From: CAXBCP01 sp963974055
Lineage (GTDB): Bacteria > Pseudomonadota > Alphaproteobacteria > MPNO01 > UBA830
DNA: 64,000 nucleotides
Assembly (NCBI GenBank): GCA_963974055.1
Contig: CAXBCP010000005.1
Coordinates: 1 to 64,000, forward strand
Direction of reading: 5' to 3'
This document shows positions 41,744 to 51,241 of the stretch, in pieces. The notes beneath the pieces were generated by a model that worked only from the letters and a program-made list of their open reading frames with translations, was not told where the DNA came from and did not search any database. Positions within the stretch are counted from its first letter, which is position 1; each line of letters begins with the position of its first letter. The translations under genes were made by a program, and so were the position numbers.

Positions 41744-43852
41744 TCAGGCGCCGCCGACCACCGCCAGCAGCAGGATCGATACGATGTTGATGATCTTGAT
41801 CATCGGGTTCACCGCAGGACCCGCCGTGTCCTTGTAGGGATCGCCAACCGTATCGCCGGTGACGGATGCGGCATGGGCTTCAGATCCCTTGCCGCCATGG
41901 TTTCCGTCTTCGATATACTTCTTGGCATTGTCCCAGGCGCCGCCGCCGGCCGTCATCGACAGCGCAACGAACAGGCCGGTCACGATGGTACCCAGCATCA
42001 GCGCACCGAGCGTGGTGAGCGCCGCAGCCTGTCCGCCGATCGCGTCGATCACGAAGTACACCACGATAGGCGCCAGCACCGGCAGCAGGGACGGTACGAT
42101 CATTTCCTTGATCGCCGCCTTGGTCAGAAGGTCGACCGCACGTCCGTATTCCGGCCGCGTCGTGCCTTCCATGATGCCCGGGATTTCCTTGAACTGACGG
42201 CGCACCTCGACGACAACCGCAGACGCGCAGCGCCCGACGGCCATCATACTCAGCGAACCGAACAGGTAGGGAAGCATGCCGCCGATGAACAGGCCAACGA
42301 CGACATAGGGGTCCTGCAGGCTGAACTTGACCTGGGCCGCGATCTCGGGGACGTAGAACTTCATGTCCTCGGTAAAGGCGGCGAACAGAACCAGGGCCGC
42401 CAGCGCGGCGGACCCGATGGCATAGCCCTTGGTGACGGCCTTCGTCGTATTGCCGACCGCGTCGAGCGCATCCGTGTAGTTGCGGACTTCCTCGGGCAGT
42501 TCCGACATTTCGGCGATGCCGCCGGCGTTATCGGTTACCGGTCCGTAGGCATCGAGGGCAACGACCATGCCGGCAAGCGCCAGCATCGTGGTCGCGGCAA
42601 TCGCGATCCCGTAAAGACCGGCCGAGAAGTAAGCGACCAGAATACCGCCCGCAATGACGATCACCGGCAGCGCCGTCGCTTCCATCGAGACCGCGAGGCC
42701 CTGGATAACGTTGGTTGCATGCCCGGTTTCGGACGCCTTTGCCACGCTCTTGACGGGACGGTACTGCGTACCCGTGTAGTATTCCGTGATCCAGATGATC
42801 AGACCGGTAACGACCAGACCGACGATGCCGCAATACAGCAGGTCGCGGGCCTGGATGGAACCGCTCTCCATGGCGATTTCGGCGGAGAAACTGCCGAAGA
42901 CCACATACACCATGGCGGCGATCAGAACAGCGGACGCGAGGGCTGAGGCGATGAAGCCTTTGTAAAGAGCGCCCATAACGTTGTTGCTGCTGCCGAGACG
43001 CACGAAAAACGTCCCGAAGATCGACCCGATGATGCACACCGCGCCGATCAGCAACGGCAGGATCAGCATGGTTTCCTGGATGGCGCCGGTGAAGAATACC
43101 GCACCGACGAGCATCGTCGCCACGATCGTCACCGCATAGGTCTCGAACAGGTCGGCGGCCATGCCGGCGCAGTCGCCGACGTTGTCGCCAACGTTGTCCG
43201 CGATCACAGCCGCGTTCCGGGGATCGTCTTCCGGGATACCGGCTTCGATCTTGCCGACCACGTCGGCACCGACATCCGCACCCTTGGTGAAGATGCCGCC
43301 GCCGAGCCGGGCGAAGATCGAGATCAGGGACGCGCCGAACCCGAGAGCGACAAGCGATTCCAGGATATGACGCAACCCGGCGGCTTCTGCCGGGTTGTAG
43401 ACGTTGCGCAGGAACATGTAGTAGCCGGCGACGCCGAGAAGGCCGAGCCCCACAACCAGCATGCCGGTCACGGCACCGGACTTGAAGGCAACGGTCAGGG
43501 CCGGCTGAAGACCGCCGGTCCGCGCGGCATCTGCCGTCCGCACGTTTGCCCGAACCGAGATATACATCCCGATATACCCGGCCGCACCCGAAAGAATGGC
43601 GCCGAGAAAGAACCCGACTGCCGGGTAGATACCGAGCAGAAGGCCGATCAGAATACCAACGACGACACCGACCATCGAAATGGTCATGTACTGCCGGTTT
43701 AGATATGCCGCCGCACCTTCCTGAATGGCGCCGGCAATTTCCTGCATCTTCTCATTACCGGCCGAGGCGGCAAGAACCGACCGGCTGGCGTAAAGACCGT
43801 ACAGGATCGCAAGACCGCCACACGCGATCACGATCCAATAAGCTTGAGACAT
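41744..43852 (-). CDS. hppA: Membrane-bound H+-translocating pyrophosphatase, K+-insensitive type
   Basis: About 702 residues and 16 predicted helices. It hydrolyses PPi and pumps protons. It has FTKGADVGADVVGKIEAGIPEDDPRNAAVIADNVGDN-type substrate motifs (seen in parts such as DVGADVVGK and DNVGDNVGDC) and DAYGPVTDNAGG. Lys471 in GNTTKAVTKG occupies the position that is Ala in K+-dependent enzymes, so this is the K+-insensitive type. ATG 43852 (MSQAYW) is preferred to an in-frame start at 43912. Confidence 0.96.
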   Translation of the reverse strand: MSQAYWIVIACGGLAILYGLYASRSVLAASAGNEKMQEIAGAIQEGAAAYLNRQYMTISMVGVVVGILIGLLLGIYPAVGFFLGAILSGAAGYIGMYISVRANVRTADAARTGGLQPALTVAFKSGAVTGMLVVGLGLLGVAGYYMFLRNVYNPAEAAGLRHILESLVALGFGASLISIFARLGGGIFTKGADVGADVVGKIEAGIPEDDPRNAAVIADNVGDNVGDCAGMAADLFETYAVTIVATMLVGAVFFTGAIQETMLILPLLIGAVCIIGSIFGTFFVRLGSSNNVMGALYKGFIASALASAVLIAAMVYVVFGSFSAEIAMESGSIQARDLLYCGIVGLVVTGLIIWITEYYTGTQYRPVKSVAKASETGHATNVIQGLAVSMEATALPVIVIAGGILVAYFSAGLYGIAIAATTMLALAGMVVALDAYGPVTDNAGGIAEMSELPEEVRNYTDALDAVGNTTKAVTKGYAIGSAALAALVLFAAFTEDMKFYVPEIAAQVKFSLQDPYVVVGLFIGGMLPYLFGSLSMMAVGRCASAVVVEVRRQFKEIPGIMEGTTRPEYGRAVDLLTKAAIKEMIVPSLLPVLAPIVVYFVIDAIGGQAAALTTLGALMLGTIVTGLFVALSMTAGGGAWDNAKKYIEDGNHGGKGSEAHAASVTGDTVGDPYKDTAGPAVNPMIKIINIVSILLLAVVGGA

Positions 43853-44060
43853 CTTCAAAATCCTTGTTTTGTCCGGGACTGCGACCCCGAGACGGCACGA
43901 ATGTACCGCCACCCCAAGGGGTCCGCGAAAACGCGCGGAACATGACAGAAGAAGGGATTCATGGCAATACCGGCTGGTGGCAACCGTCTGCGCGCCTGCA
44001 ACCTCGTGGCCGGGCGGATGTCGGCTGTCGGGCCGCGATACGGCCCATCGCGACGGGAAT

Positions 44061-45269
44061 TCAGGCGGTCGGCTGCCCGGCCGCTGCCTTCCGCCCGCTA
44101 TACCGCAACCAGAGGGTCGTCAGGAATACGGCGACAACCAGCGGCGCCATGACCAGGTTCACCGCCGACCAGCCGACCGCATGCTGTACCGCGCCGGAGG
44201 TAACGGCGCCGGCCGAAATCGTGCCCCAGATGAAGAAATCGTTCAGCCCCTGCACCTTGGCTTTTTCGGCCGGTGTGTAGGTCTGGGTCAGCAATGTCGT
44301 GCCGCCGGTAAAAAGGAAATTCCAGCCCACGCCGATGAGAACGAGGCCTGACAGGAAATTCATGAATCCGATGCCGGACAGGTGAATGACGATACTGGAA
44401 CCGCACAGCACCGACCCTGCGATCAGGACATTATTGACGCCATAGCGCGAAATCAGATGTCCGGTAAAAAAGGCCGGCGCATACATCCCGAGAACATGTG
44501 CCTGGATGACGTAGGTGGAATCCACGTCGGTAAAACCGCACACCCCCATCGCAATGGGGGTTACCGTCATCAGGAACGACATGACGAGATAACCGAACGT
44601 TGCCGCGCAAACGGCGATTATGAACTTCGGTTGCCGGGCAATTTCCGACAATGGACGCCCGCCTTCCTTGCGCTGTTCGGCTGTCGGCCGGGGAATCTCG
44701 ATAAAGCTCACGATACAGGCGACGAGCAGATAAACGCCGATCAGGGCAAGGTAAACGCCCGCATAACGATCGGCGGCATTCGGCAGAAGATCGAACGTGT
44801 TTCGGGCCAGTGTCGGTCCCAACAGAGCCGCCAGCACGCTGCCCGCCAGAACATAGGAAATCGCCTTGCTGCGGTATGCGTCGGTCGAAACATCCGCTGC
44901 GGCGAACCGGAAATAGTGGCAAAACCCGTTGAAGCTGCCGGTGAACAGCGATGCGATACAGAACAATACGAAGTCGCCCTGGATTATCGCATAGGCCCCC
45001 AGAGCGCCGCCGCATACACCGATAAAAGCGCCGGTGATAAAACCGATTTTCCGGCCGTAACGCCCCATATAGAGCGATGCGGGGATGGTCGTAACGGCCA
45101 TGGCGACGAATTGCAGAGCGAGCGGCAGCGTTACCAGAGCCTTGTCGTCGGTCAACAGAACGGTGCCGACGATCGGCGCCGTCGAAATAATCGCCGACGA
45201 CGCGGTCATAAAGAGCGCCTGACAGGATGCGAGCAGGAGAACGTTTCTGCGAACGGATGTTGTCGTCAT
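44061..45269 (-). CDS. MFS transporter
   Basis: A 402-residue, 12-helix major facilitator. Segments include SLYMGRYGRKIGFITGAFIG (loop 2/3 motif), FNGFCHYFRFAAAD and, in the second half, GVGWNFLFTGGTTLLTQTY. It resembles the YajR/drug-efflux-like group without clear substrate signals. It stands between hppA and the thiL-distal FliL-like gene on the same strand, 77 bp from the latter, with a weak ribosome-binding site. Confidence 0.87.
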   Translation of the reverse strand: MTTTSVRRNVLLLASCQALFMTASSAIISTAPIVGTVLLTDDKALVTLPLALQFVAMAVTTIPASLYMGRYGRKIGFITGAFIGVCGGALGAYAIIQGDFVLFCIASLFTGSFNGFCHYFRFAAADVSTDAYRSKAISYVLAGSVLAALLGPTLARNTFDLLPNAADRYAGVYLALIGVYLLVACIVSFIEIPRPTAEQRKEGGRPLSEIARQPKFIIAVCAATFGYLVMSFLMTVTPIAMGVCGFTDVDSTYVIQAHVLGMYAPAFFTGHLISRYGVNNVLIAGSVLCGSSIVIHLSGIGFMNFLSGLVLIGVGWNFLFTGGTTLLTQTYTPAEKAKVQGLNDFFIWGTISAGAVTSGAVQHAVGWSAVNLVMAPLVVAVFLTTLWLRYSGRKAAAGQPTA

Positions 45270-45346
45270 ACGGCCGAACTTACGCGGGATAGTGCGCCGG
45301 ACAAATTCAATTATTGCAGGACTGGGTCACGATTTAGGGCAGTCTC

Positions 45347-45778
45347 CTACGGAAGCGGGCCGTAATAGACCTGCTGAACGACAATCGACGCCACCTGGTC
45401 CGATCCAACCACGTGGGTCGCGATCTCCAGAACCTTTTTTTTGATCAACGCGGTACCTGGCACCAGAGGTTCCTGGGTCCGATAGGCGATGAGCCGGAAC
45501 AACAGGTCATAGGTCCGGCTGCGAATGAGTGTCGCGCGCGCGCGCACGAAATCCCTGTCGCCGTCATCCGTCAGTTCAAGCGCAACGACCAGCGTGAACT
45601 GGCGCTTCTCCGTCCCCTTCGGCATCATGGGAATGTTGAACGGCGCCAGGGAAACGAACTGATTGGCCGACAGGCGGCCTTGCGAGCCGCCGCTTGCGGC
45701 AGTTTCATTGCCGGCGAATACAGACACCGCCATAAACAGGACCAGTGCGCTCAGAATGGATTGGACGGGACGGGTCAT
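45347..45778 (-). CDS. FliL-like exported protein
   Basis: A 143-residue protein with an N-terminal signal or membrane segment (ILSALVLFMAVSVFA) and a domain resembling FliL/stomatin-like folds: QFVSLAPFNIPMMPKG, RQFTLVVALELTDDGDRDFVRAR, LLFRLIAYRTQEPLVPG and IVVQQVYYGPLP. FliL sits at the flagellar stator, but no flagellar gene is near. GGAG precedes the ATG. It follows thiL by 63 bp and may be the last gene of the rib/thiL operon. Function uncertain. Confidence 0.65.
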   Translation of the reverse strand: MTRPVQSILSALVLFMAVSVFAGNETAASGGSQGRLSANQFVSLAPFNIPMMPKGTEKRQFTLVVALELTDDGDRDFVRARATLIRSRTYDLLFRLIAYRTQEPLVPGTALIKKKVLEIATHVVGSDQVASIVVQQVYYGPLP

Positions 45779-45841
45779 CGCGATACTCCGTTGATCGGAC
45801 CCGGAGTATCCCAGCCTTATGAAAACAGACGGTTAACCGCC

Positions 45842-46834
45842 TTAAAAATGCCTGTACCCGCCGGTTTCCGGCGAGATATCGGTACCGTCCGCATCCCGCA
45901 CGACAACCATGGTGCCGCCCTGCCCCACCCTGTCCCCGATAGCGCCGATTTCGCAAACGGGAACATCCGTTCGCGCCGCCGCATCCCTTGCTGCCGCTGC
46001 ACGGTCCGGGGAAACGGTAAAAACAAGCTCGTAATCGTCGCCGCCGGTCAGAAGCCGGGTTATTTCGACGCCGTCTTCCGCCAGCGCGCGCCTTGCACCC
46101 GCCGATAGCGGGACCGCATCGGCACGGATCGCGGCGGTACATCCGGACGCTTCGCAGATATGACCGAGATCGGCGACGAGACCGTCGGACACATCGGCCA
46201 TCGCGCTGGCAATTCCGCACAGAGCCGGTCCCAGCGCTACCCTCGGATCGGGAAGCTGAAAGCGCCTTACCAGTTCGTCGCCGCCCGCCATTCCGTCCGA
46301 AAGCCCCCGCAGCCCGAGGCCGGCATCTCCGATCGTCCCCGACACGAAGACAAGGTCGCCGGGCCGGGCCGTATTCCGGCGAACGGCACTTCCCGACGCC
46401 ACTTCGCCGAACAGGGTGACCGTCAGGGTCATTTGACCGGGCGTTCGCGTCGTATCGCCGCCGAGCAACGTCACGCCGAACAACGCCTGATCCGCGGCAA
46501 GCCCCGACGCAAATTTTTCGAGCCAATCGTTGCCGATTGAATCGGACAGCGTCAGGTTCAGGAAATAGCCGACGGGCCGGGCACCCATAGCCGCGATATC
46601 CGACAGGTTCACCCGCAACAGTCTGCGGGCAATTATGTCGGGTGTTTCAGTCATCAGAAAATGAACCCCGGCAACCATCGTATCGGTCGACACGACGGTA
46701 TCGCACCCGGTTTTCTGGGGGACGACGGCAGCGTCGTCCGTCAGCCCCAGCGCGCGCGGATCGCCGCCGGTCAGAGGTTCGAGAAATGTGGCGATCAGGT
46801 CGAATTCTCCCCGCCGCCGCGGCTCAGTCGTCAC
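45842..46834 (-). CDS. thiL: Thiamine-monophosphate kinase
   Basis: A 330-residue ThiL that phosphorylates thiamine-P to thiamine-PP. It has GLTDDAAVVP, VVSTDTMVAGVHF, VNLSDIAAMGARP, LLGGDTTRTPG and MADVSDGLVADLGHICEASG, with the Asp-rich Mg-ATP loops intact. It overlaps nusB by 11 bp. Confidence 0.95.
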   Translation of the reverse strand: MTTEPRRRGEFDLIATFLEPLTGGDPRALGLTDDAAVVPQKTGCDTVVSTDTMVAGVHFLMTETPDIIARRLLRVNLSDIAAMGARPVGYFLNLTLSDSIGNDWLEKFASGLAADQALFGVTLLGGDTTRTPGQMTLTVTLFGEVASGSAVRRNTARPGDLVFVSGTIGDAGLGLRGLSDGMAGGDELVRRFQLPDPRVALGPALCGIASAMADVSDGLVADLGHICEASGCTAAIRADAVPLSAGARRALAEDGVEITRLLTGGDDYELVFTVSPDRAAAARDAAARTDVPVCEIGAIGDRVGQGGTMVVVRDADGTDISPETGGYRHF

Positions 46835-47363
46835 GGTTCCCGTCTTTCGTCACAGCATCCGGCGGCCCATCGCCGAATTCCTCCGGCCGCAACGACCGCG
46901 ATATCCGGTCGAGCATGCCGTTCACCATCCCGGGTTCCTGCCCGTCGTAGAACGCATGCGCTATATCCACATATTCGGTGATAATGACCCTGGCCGGCGT
47001 ATCCTTGCGCGACTGGAGCTCGTAAACCCCGGCGCGCAGGATCGACCGCAGGATTATCTCTACCCGTGCGAAGGTCCACTTGTTGGAAAGCGCCGCGGAT
47101 ACGATTTCGTCGATTTCCGCGCCGCGCGCACCGACCCCGCGTACGATTTCCGCGAACAGGTTCTTGTGCGGCGCCACGTCGTTTTCGGTGTCGAAACTGT
47201 CGCCCAGGCGAAAGCGGAGAAACTCCTCCAGCACCCGGTCGCCCGGAGTCCCGGAATGATCGATCTGATAGAGGGCCTGGACTGCCGCGAGCCGTGCCGC
47301 GCTTCGCCGTGCCGTGCCACCCCCGTTGGATCTGCCGGGCCGGCGTTCGGCTGGATCGGTCAT
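46824..47363 (-). CDS. nusB: Transcription antitermination factor NusB
   Basis: A 179-residue NusB. A basic N-terminal tail precedes RSAARLAAVQALYQIDHSG, and the C-terminal part has LRAGVYELQSRKDTPARVIITEYVDIAHAFYDG in pieces typical of the family. It acts with NusE in rRNA antitermination. It overlaps both neighbours (ribH by 4 bp, thiL by 11 bp), implying coupled translation. Confidence 0.95.
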   Translation of the reverse strand: MTDPAERRPGRSNGGGTARRSAARLAAVQALYQIDHSGTPGDRVLEEFLRFRLGDSFDTENDVAPHKNLFAEIVRGVGARGAEIDEIVSAALSNKWTFARVEIILRSILRAGVYELQSRKDTPARVIITEYVDIAHAFYDGQEPGMVNGMLDRISRSLRPEEFGDGPPDAVTKDGNRDD

Positions 47364-47824
47364 CGCGGATATAGGTTGAATTTGCGCTTCAGCTCGATCA
47401 TCGCCAGACAGGCGCGCGCCGCTGCGCCGCCGCGGTCGTGCTGATCCCGGCTTGCACGGGCCAGCGCCTGGTCACCGGTCTCGGTCGTCAGTACCCCGTA
47501 GCCGAGCGCGATGCCGTATTTCAGCACCAGATCGTTCAGCCCGCGGGCGCTTTCTTCGCAAACATAATCGTAGTGAGACGTCTCGCCCCGGATCACGCAG
47601 CCAAGGGCGATATAACCGTCAAAACGCTTTCGGTCCGACGGATATTTATAGGACTCGATCGCCATGCGAATAGCACCCGGCAATTCGAACGATCCCGGAA
47701 CCTCGAACGTTTCATAGGTCGCACCGACGGCATCGAGCTCGATCAGCACGCTCTCCATCATCCGGCCGGCGATTTCCTTATAATACGGCGATTCAACGAT
47801 CATAATGTGGGGGGCATCGGACAC
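47360..47824 (-). CDS. ribH: 6,7-dimethyl-8-ribityllumazine synthase
   Basis: A 154-residue lumazine synthase. Signature segments are VPGSFELPGAIRMA, YIALGCVIRGETSHYDYVCEE with the catalytic His, GVLTTET and RASRDQHDRGGAAARA. It forms lumazine from the butanone phosphate made by the adjacent ribB product. Confidence 0.96.
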   Translation of the reverse strand: MSDAPHIMIVESPYYKEIAGRMMESVLIELDAVGATYETFEVPGSFELPGAIRMAIESYKYPSDRKRFDGYIALGCVIRGETSHYDYVCEESARGLNDLVLKYGIALGYGVLTTETGDQALARASRDQHDRGGAAARACLAMIELKRKFNLYPR

Positions 47825-47830
47825 GGTCTG

Positions 47831-49060
47831 TTACTCCCCCGCTTTTTCGATGGGACGGTGCCCGACAACCGTCAGGCCGAAGCCCTCCAGCCCCTTGATC
47901 GCACGCGACCGGTTGGTCAGGAGGACCATTTCCTTCACGCCGAGATCGGCGAGAATTTGCGCGCCGACGCCGAAATCGCGCAGCGCCGGCGGCGCGATTT
48001 CGCGCCCCTCTTCATTGGACACCGAAACTTCGGACGACGCGGAAACCGGATCCGCCGGCATGCGGTGACGCGCACGCACCTGGTTGGAAAGCTTCTCCGC
48101 CCACGGTTCGCGGATAATCACCACAATCCCCCGGCCTTCCTTGCCGACCGTCCTTAAGGCGCCTTCTAGTTCGTATTCCCGCTGGCTTGTCGTATCGTGG
48201 ATCATATCGTCGAGAATATTGACCGCATGCATCCGCACCAGAACCGGATCATCGCCCGAAATATCGCCTTTGACGAGCGCCAGGTGTTCGGCCCCCGAAA
48301 CGCGGTTGCGATACACGATCAGTTTGAAATCGCCGCCGTTTTCGCGGGAAATGCGCGTCGTGATGGACCGTTCCACGATCGAATCGTTGCGCAGCCGGTA
48401 TGCGATCAGGTCGGCGATCGTCGCGACCTTGAGACCGTGGAACTGGGCGAACTTCACCAGGTCCGGCAGCCGCGCCATCGTGCCGTCCTCGTTCATGATT
48501 TCGCAGATCACGCCCGACGGGTTCAGTCCGGCAAGGCGGGCCAGATCGACGGCCGCCTCGGTATGCCCGGTGCGCACCAGCGTTCCGCCGTCCTGGGCGC
48601 GAAGCGGGAAAATGTGGCCGGGCGTCACGATCTCGTCGCGGCCATGCGCCGGATCGATTGCAACGGCGACCGTCCGCGCGCGGTCGGACGCCGAAATTCC
48701 CGTCGTCACCCCCTCGCGGGCCTCAATCGACGTCGTGAAGGCGGTTTCGAACTGGGACCGGTTGTCGCTCGACATCAGCGACAGGCCGAGCTGGTCGACC
48801 CGTTCGCCGGTCATGGCGAGGCAGATCAGGCCACGCCCGAACTTGGCCATGAAGTTGATCGCATCCGGCGTCGCCATCTGCGCGGCGACGATCAGATCGC
48901 CTTCGTTTTCACGGTCTTCGTCATCGACAACGACAACCATCCTGCCGTTCCGAATGTCTTCGATGACCTCGGCAATCGGCGAGAGAAACGCCGTCAGGTC
49001 TTCCTGCACAGCGTCGGCGACGGCTTCCTTGCCAATGACTGTAAACTTCTTGTCGGCCAA
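47831..49060 (-). CDS. ribB: 3,4-dihydroxy-2-butanone 4-phosphate synthase with degenerate GTP cyclohydrolase II domain
   Basis: A 409-residue RibBA-type fusion. The N-terminal RibB domain (to about residue 230) is intact: VVVDDEDRENEGDLIVAAQMATP, GRGLICLAMTGERVDQL, EAREGVTTGISASDRART and GHTEAAVDLARLAGL. The C-terminal domain follows RibA, but the zinc-binding Cys motif (S-E-C...R-C-D-C) is replaced by VRMHAVNILDDMIHD with no Cys. GTP cyclohydrolase activity should therefore be lost, and a separate ribA is needed. It is 6 bp upstream of ribH. Confidence 0.95.
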   Translation of the reverse strand: MADKKFTVIGKEAVADAVQEDLTAFLSPIAEVIEDIRNGRMVVVVDDEDRENEGDLIVAAQMATPDAINFMAKFGRGLICLAMTGERVDQLGLSLMSSDNRSQFETAFTTSIEAREGVTTGISASDRARTVAVAIDPAHGRDEIVTPGHIFPLRAQDGGTLVRTGHTEAAVDLARLAGLNPSGVICEIMNEDGTMARLPDLVKFAQFHGLKVATIADLIAYRLRNDSIVERSITTRISRENGGDFKLIVYRNRVSGAEHLALVKGDISGDDPVLVRMHAVNILDDMIHDTTSQREYELEGALRTVGKEGRGIVVIIREPWAEKLSNQVRARHRMPADPVSASSEVSVSNEEGREIAPPALRDFGVGAQILADLGVKEMVLLTNRSRAIKGLEGFGLTVVGHRPIEKAGE

Positions 49061-49064
49061 TTAA

Positions 49065-49652
49065 TCAGTCCTTTCCGAGAATACGCGCAACGTAGCGCGC
49101 AATTGTATCTATTTCCATGTTGATCCGGTCGCCGACTTTTCGACCGCCGAATGTCGTCGCGCCCTGGGTGTGGCTGATGATGTTCACGCCGAACCGGTTG
49201 CCCCGGACTTCGTTCACCGTCAGCGAGACGCCGTCGAGCGAAACCGAGCCCTTCGGCGCGATATATTTTGCAAAGGCTTCCGGCGCTTCGAAGGTGAAGC
49301 GCATGCTGTCGCCTTCGGGGCTCATCTCGACGATCGTCGCAACCGCATCCACATGACCCGAAACGATATGCCCGCCCAGTTCGTCGCCGATCCGCATCGC
49401 GCGTTCCAGGTTCACCGGAGTCCCGACGACCCAGTCGCCGACGCCGGTTTTATCCAGCGTTTCCGCGGATGCCTCGACGGCGAACCAGCCCTGTCCTTTT
49501 TCGACGACGGTCAGGCAGGGGCCGGAGCAGGCAATGGACGCACCGATTTCAACATCGTCCATATCGTAGGACGTCTCGATTTCGATACGGGTATCCCCCG
49601 CTTTTTCAATCTTCCGGACTTTCCCGAGATCGGTGACAATGCCTGTAAACAT
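49065..49652 (-). CDS. ribE: Riboflavin synthase alpha chain
   Basis: A 195-residue protein of two tandem lumazine-binding repeats. The first starts MFTGIVTDLGKV and contains GASIACSGPCLTVV. The second includes GGHIVSGHVDAVATI and GSVSLDGVSLTVNEV. It dismutates two lumazines to riboflavin. It lies 4 bp upstream of ribB. Confidence 0.96.
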   Translation of the reverse strand: MFTGIVTDLGKVRKIEKAGDTRIEIETSYDMDDVEIGASIACSGPCLTVVEKGQGWFAVEASAETLDKTGVGDWVVGTPVNLERAMRIGDELGGHIVSGHVDAVATIVEMSPEGDSMRFTFEAPEAFAKYIAPKGSVSLDGVSLTVNEVRGNRFGVNIISHTQGATTFGGRKVGDRINMEIDTIARYVARILGKD

Positions 49653-49661
49653 GAAATTCCT

Positions 49662-50759
49662 TCAACGCTCGCATAGATAGGTTTCGACGATATCGCTGCC
49701 TGCCGGGCGCGAGGAAACTTTGACGAAGTTCGGGGCCCCGTCAAGCTCTCCCACACCGAAAGCCGCGATGGCCGGCACCCCGTCGCCACCGATCACTTTC
49801 GGCGCGCGAAACCACACCAAGCGGTCGACCAGTCCGGCCCGAAACAGACCCGCAATGATGCGGCCGCCGCCTTCGACCATCAGCCGCGTGATACCGGCTT
49901 CGCCCAGCGCCGAAAGTGCCGCGCCAAGGTCGAGATTTCCCTGCCCGTCCGGCGGAACGTCAATCAACCGGACCCCGGCATCTTCGAAAGCCCTGCGCCG
50001 TGCCGCATCGCCATCCGCCCTGGTGAGAAGCCAGGTCGGCGTTGCCCCGGCTGTCGCAACCAGAGCATGGGTCAGCGGCAGGTCACTACGCCCGTCGACT
50101 ACGACCCGGACCGGCGATTCCGCTTCCAGTCCAGGCAGGCGGCAGGTCAGCGACGGGTCGTCGACAATCGCCGTCCGGGCGCCGACGAGAATGGCATCGT
50201 GCCGCGCCCGCATGCCATGGCCCAGGGCCCTGGACAGCGGGCCGGTGATCCATTCGCTGTCGCCTGATGCCGTCGCGATGCGTCCGTCCAGGGTAGTCGC
50301 CGTCTTGACCGTAACCATAGGCCGGCCCTGCCGAACCCGTGTCAGGAAACCCGCCGCAACGGTCTCCGCCGCCGCCGGACAAATTCCTTCGGCGACCTCG
50401 ATCCCCGCCTCCGCGAGCATCGATATGCCGCCGCCGTCGACCCGCGGATCCGGATCGCGCACGCCAATCACCACCCGCGCAATGCCGGCCTCGATCAGCG
50501 CCCGTGCGCAGGGCGGCGTCTGGCCCTGATGGGCACAGGGTTCAAGGGTCACATAGGCTGTCGCGCCCCTGGCAGCCTCTCCGGCGCGCCGGAGCGCTTC
50601 GGTTTCCGCGTGGGGGCGCCCTCCCGGCTGGGTCCAGCCCCGACCGACGACAGCGTCATCCCGGACGACGACACAGCCGACCGACGGATTGGGCCAAACA
50701 TTCCCGTGACCGCGACGGGCAAGCCCGATTGCGATCCGCATGAAATGTTCGTCAGTCAA
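49662..50759 (-). CDS. ribD: Bifunctional riboflavin deaminase/reductase
   Basis: About 365 residues. The N-terminal deaminase has zinc ligands and catalytic Glu in HAETEAL (His50, Glu52) and PCAHQGQTPPC (Cys75, Cys84). The C-terminal reductase has VTVKTATTLDGRIATASGDS and RLMVEGGGRIIAGL. I chose TTG 50759 because it yields MTDEHFMRIA, aligning with the E. coli start MQDEYYM, and it overlaps the nrdR stop. Starting at ATG 50741 would trim the first helix. Confidence 0.94.
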   Translation of the reverse strand: MTDEHFMRIAIGLARRGHGNVWPNPSVGCVVVRDDAVVGRGWTQPGGRPHAETEALRRAGEAARGATAYVTLEPCAHQGQTPPCARALIEAGIARVVIGVRDPDPRVDGGGISMLAEAGIEVAEGICPAAAETVAAGFLTRVRQGRPMVTVKTATTLDGRIATASGDSEWITGPLSRALGHGMRARHDAILVGARTAIVDDPSLTCRLPGLEAESPVRVVVDGRSDLPLTHALVATAGATPTWLLTRADGDAARRRAFEDAGVRLIDVPPDGQGNLDLGAALSALGEAGITRLMVEGGGRIIAGLFRAGLVDRLVWFRAPKVIGGDGVPAIAAFGVGELDGAPNFVKVSSRPAGSDIVETYLCER

Positions 50760-51222
50760 CCTCGTCGTCGTCCTCAACGTTGAGGCTTTCGACAAAATTC
50801 TCGAAATCCTGGGCCTCCCGGAAGTTCCTGTAAACGGACGCAAACCGGATATAGGCGACCTGGTCGAGCTGCGACAGGGCGTCCATCACCAGTTCTCCGA
50901 CCTGATCCGAGGTTACTTCGGTATTGCCCGAACTTTCTATACGCCGAATGATTCCGGTTATCGCCCGTTCCACGCGTTCCGGTTCGACCGAACGCTTGCG
51001 AAGCGCAATGCTCATCGACCGGGACAGCTTGTCGCGGTCCAACGGCTCCCGCCGGCCGCCGGATTTCAACACGGTCAGTTCGCGAAGCTGCACCCGCTCG
51101 AACGTCGTGAACCTGGCGCCGCAGGACGTACAGGACCGCCGCCGCCGGATAGCCGTGTTGTCTTCGGTCGGTCGCGAATCCTTCACCTGGGTATCGTCGG
51201 ACCCGCAAAATGGACATTTCAT
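50752..51222 (-). CDS. nrdR: Transcriptional repressor NrdR
   Basis: A 156-residue repressor of ribonucleotide reductase genes. The zinc ribbon starts MKCPFCGSDDTQVKDSRPTE with the second Cys pair in CTSCGARFTTFE, followed by an ATP-cone (LSRSMSIALRKRSV). ATG 51222 has GGGGGAGAA upstream; longer in-frame starts are non-conserved. Confidence 0.95.
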   Translation of the reverse strand: MKCPFCGSDDTQVKDSRPTEDNTAIRRRRSCTSCGARFTTFERVQLRELTVLKSGGRREPLDRDKLSRSMSIALRKRSVEPERVERAITGIIRRIESSGNTEVTSDQVGELVMDALSQLDQVAYIRFASVYRNFREAQDFENFVESLNVEDDDEVD

Positions 51223-51241
51223 AACCGTTCTCCCCCGTCCG

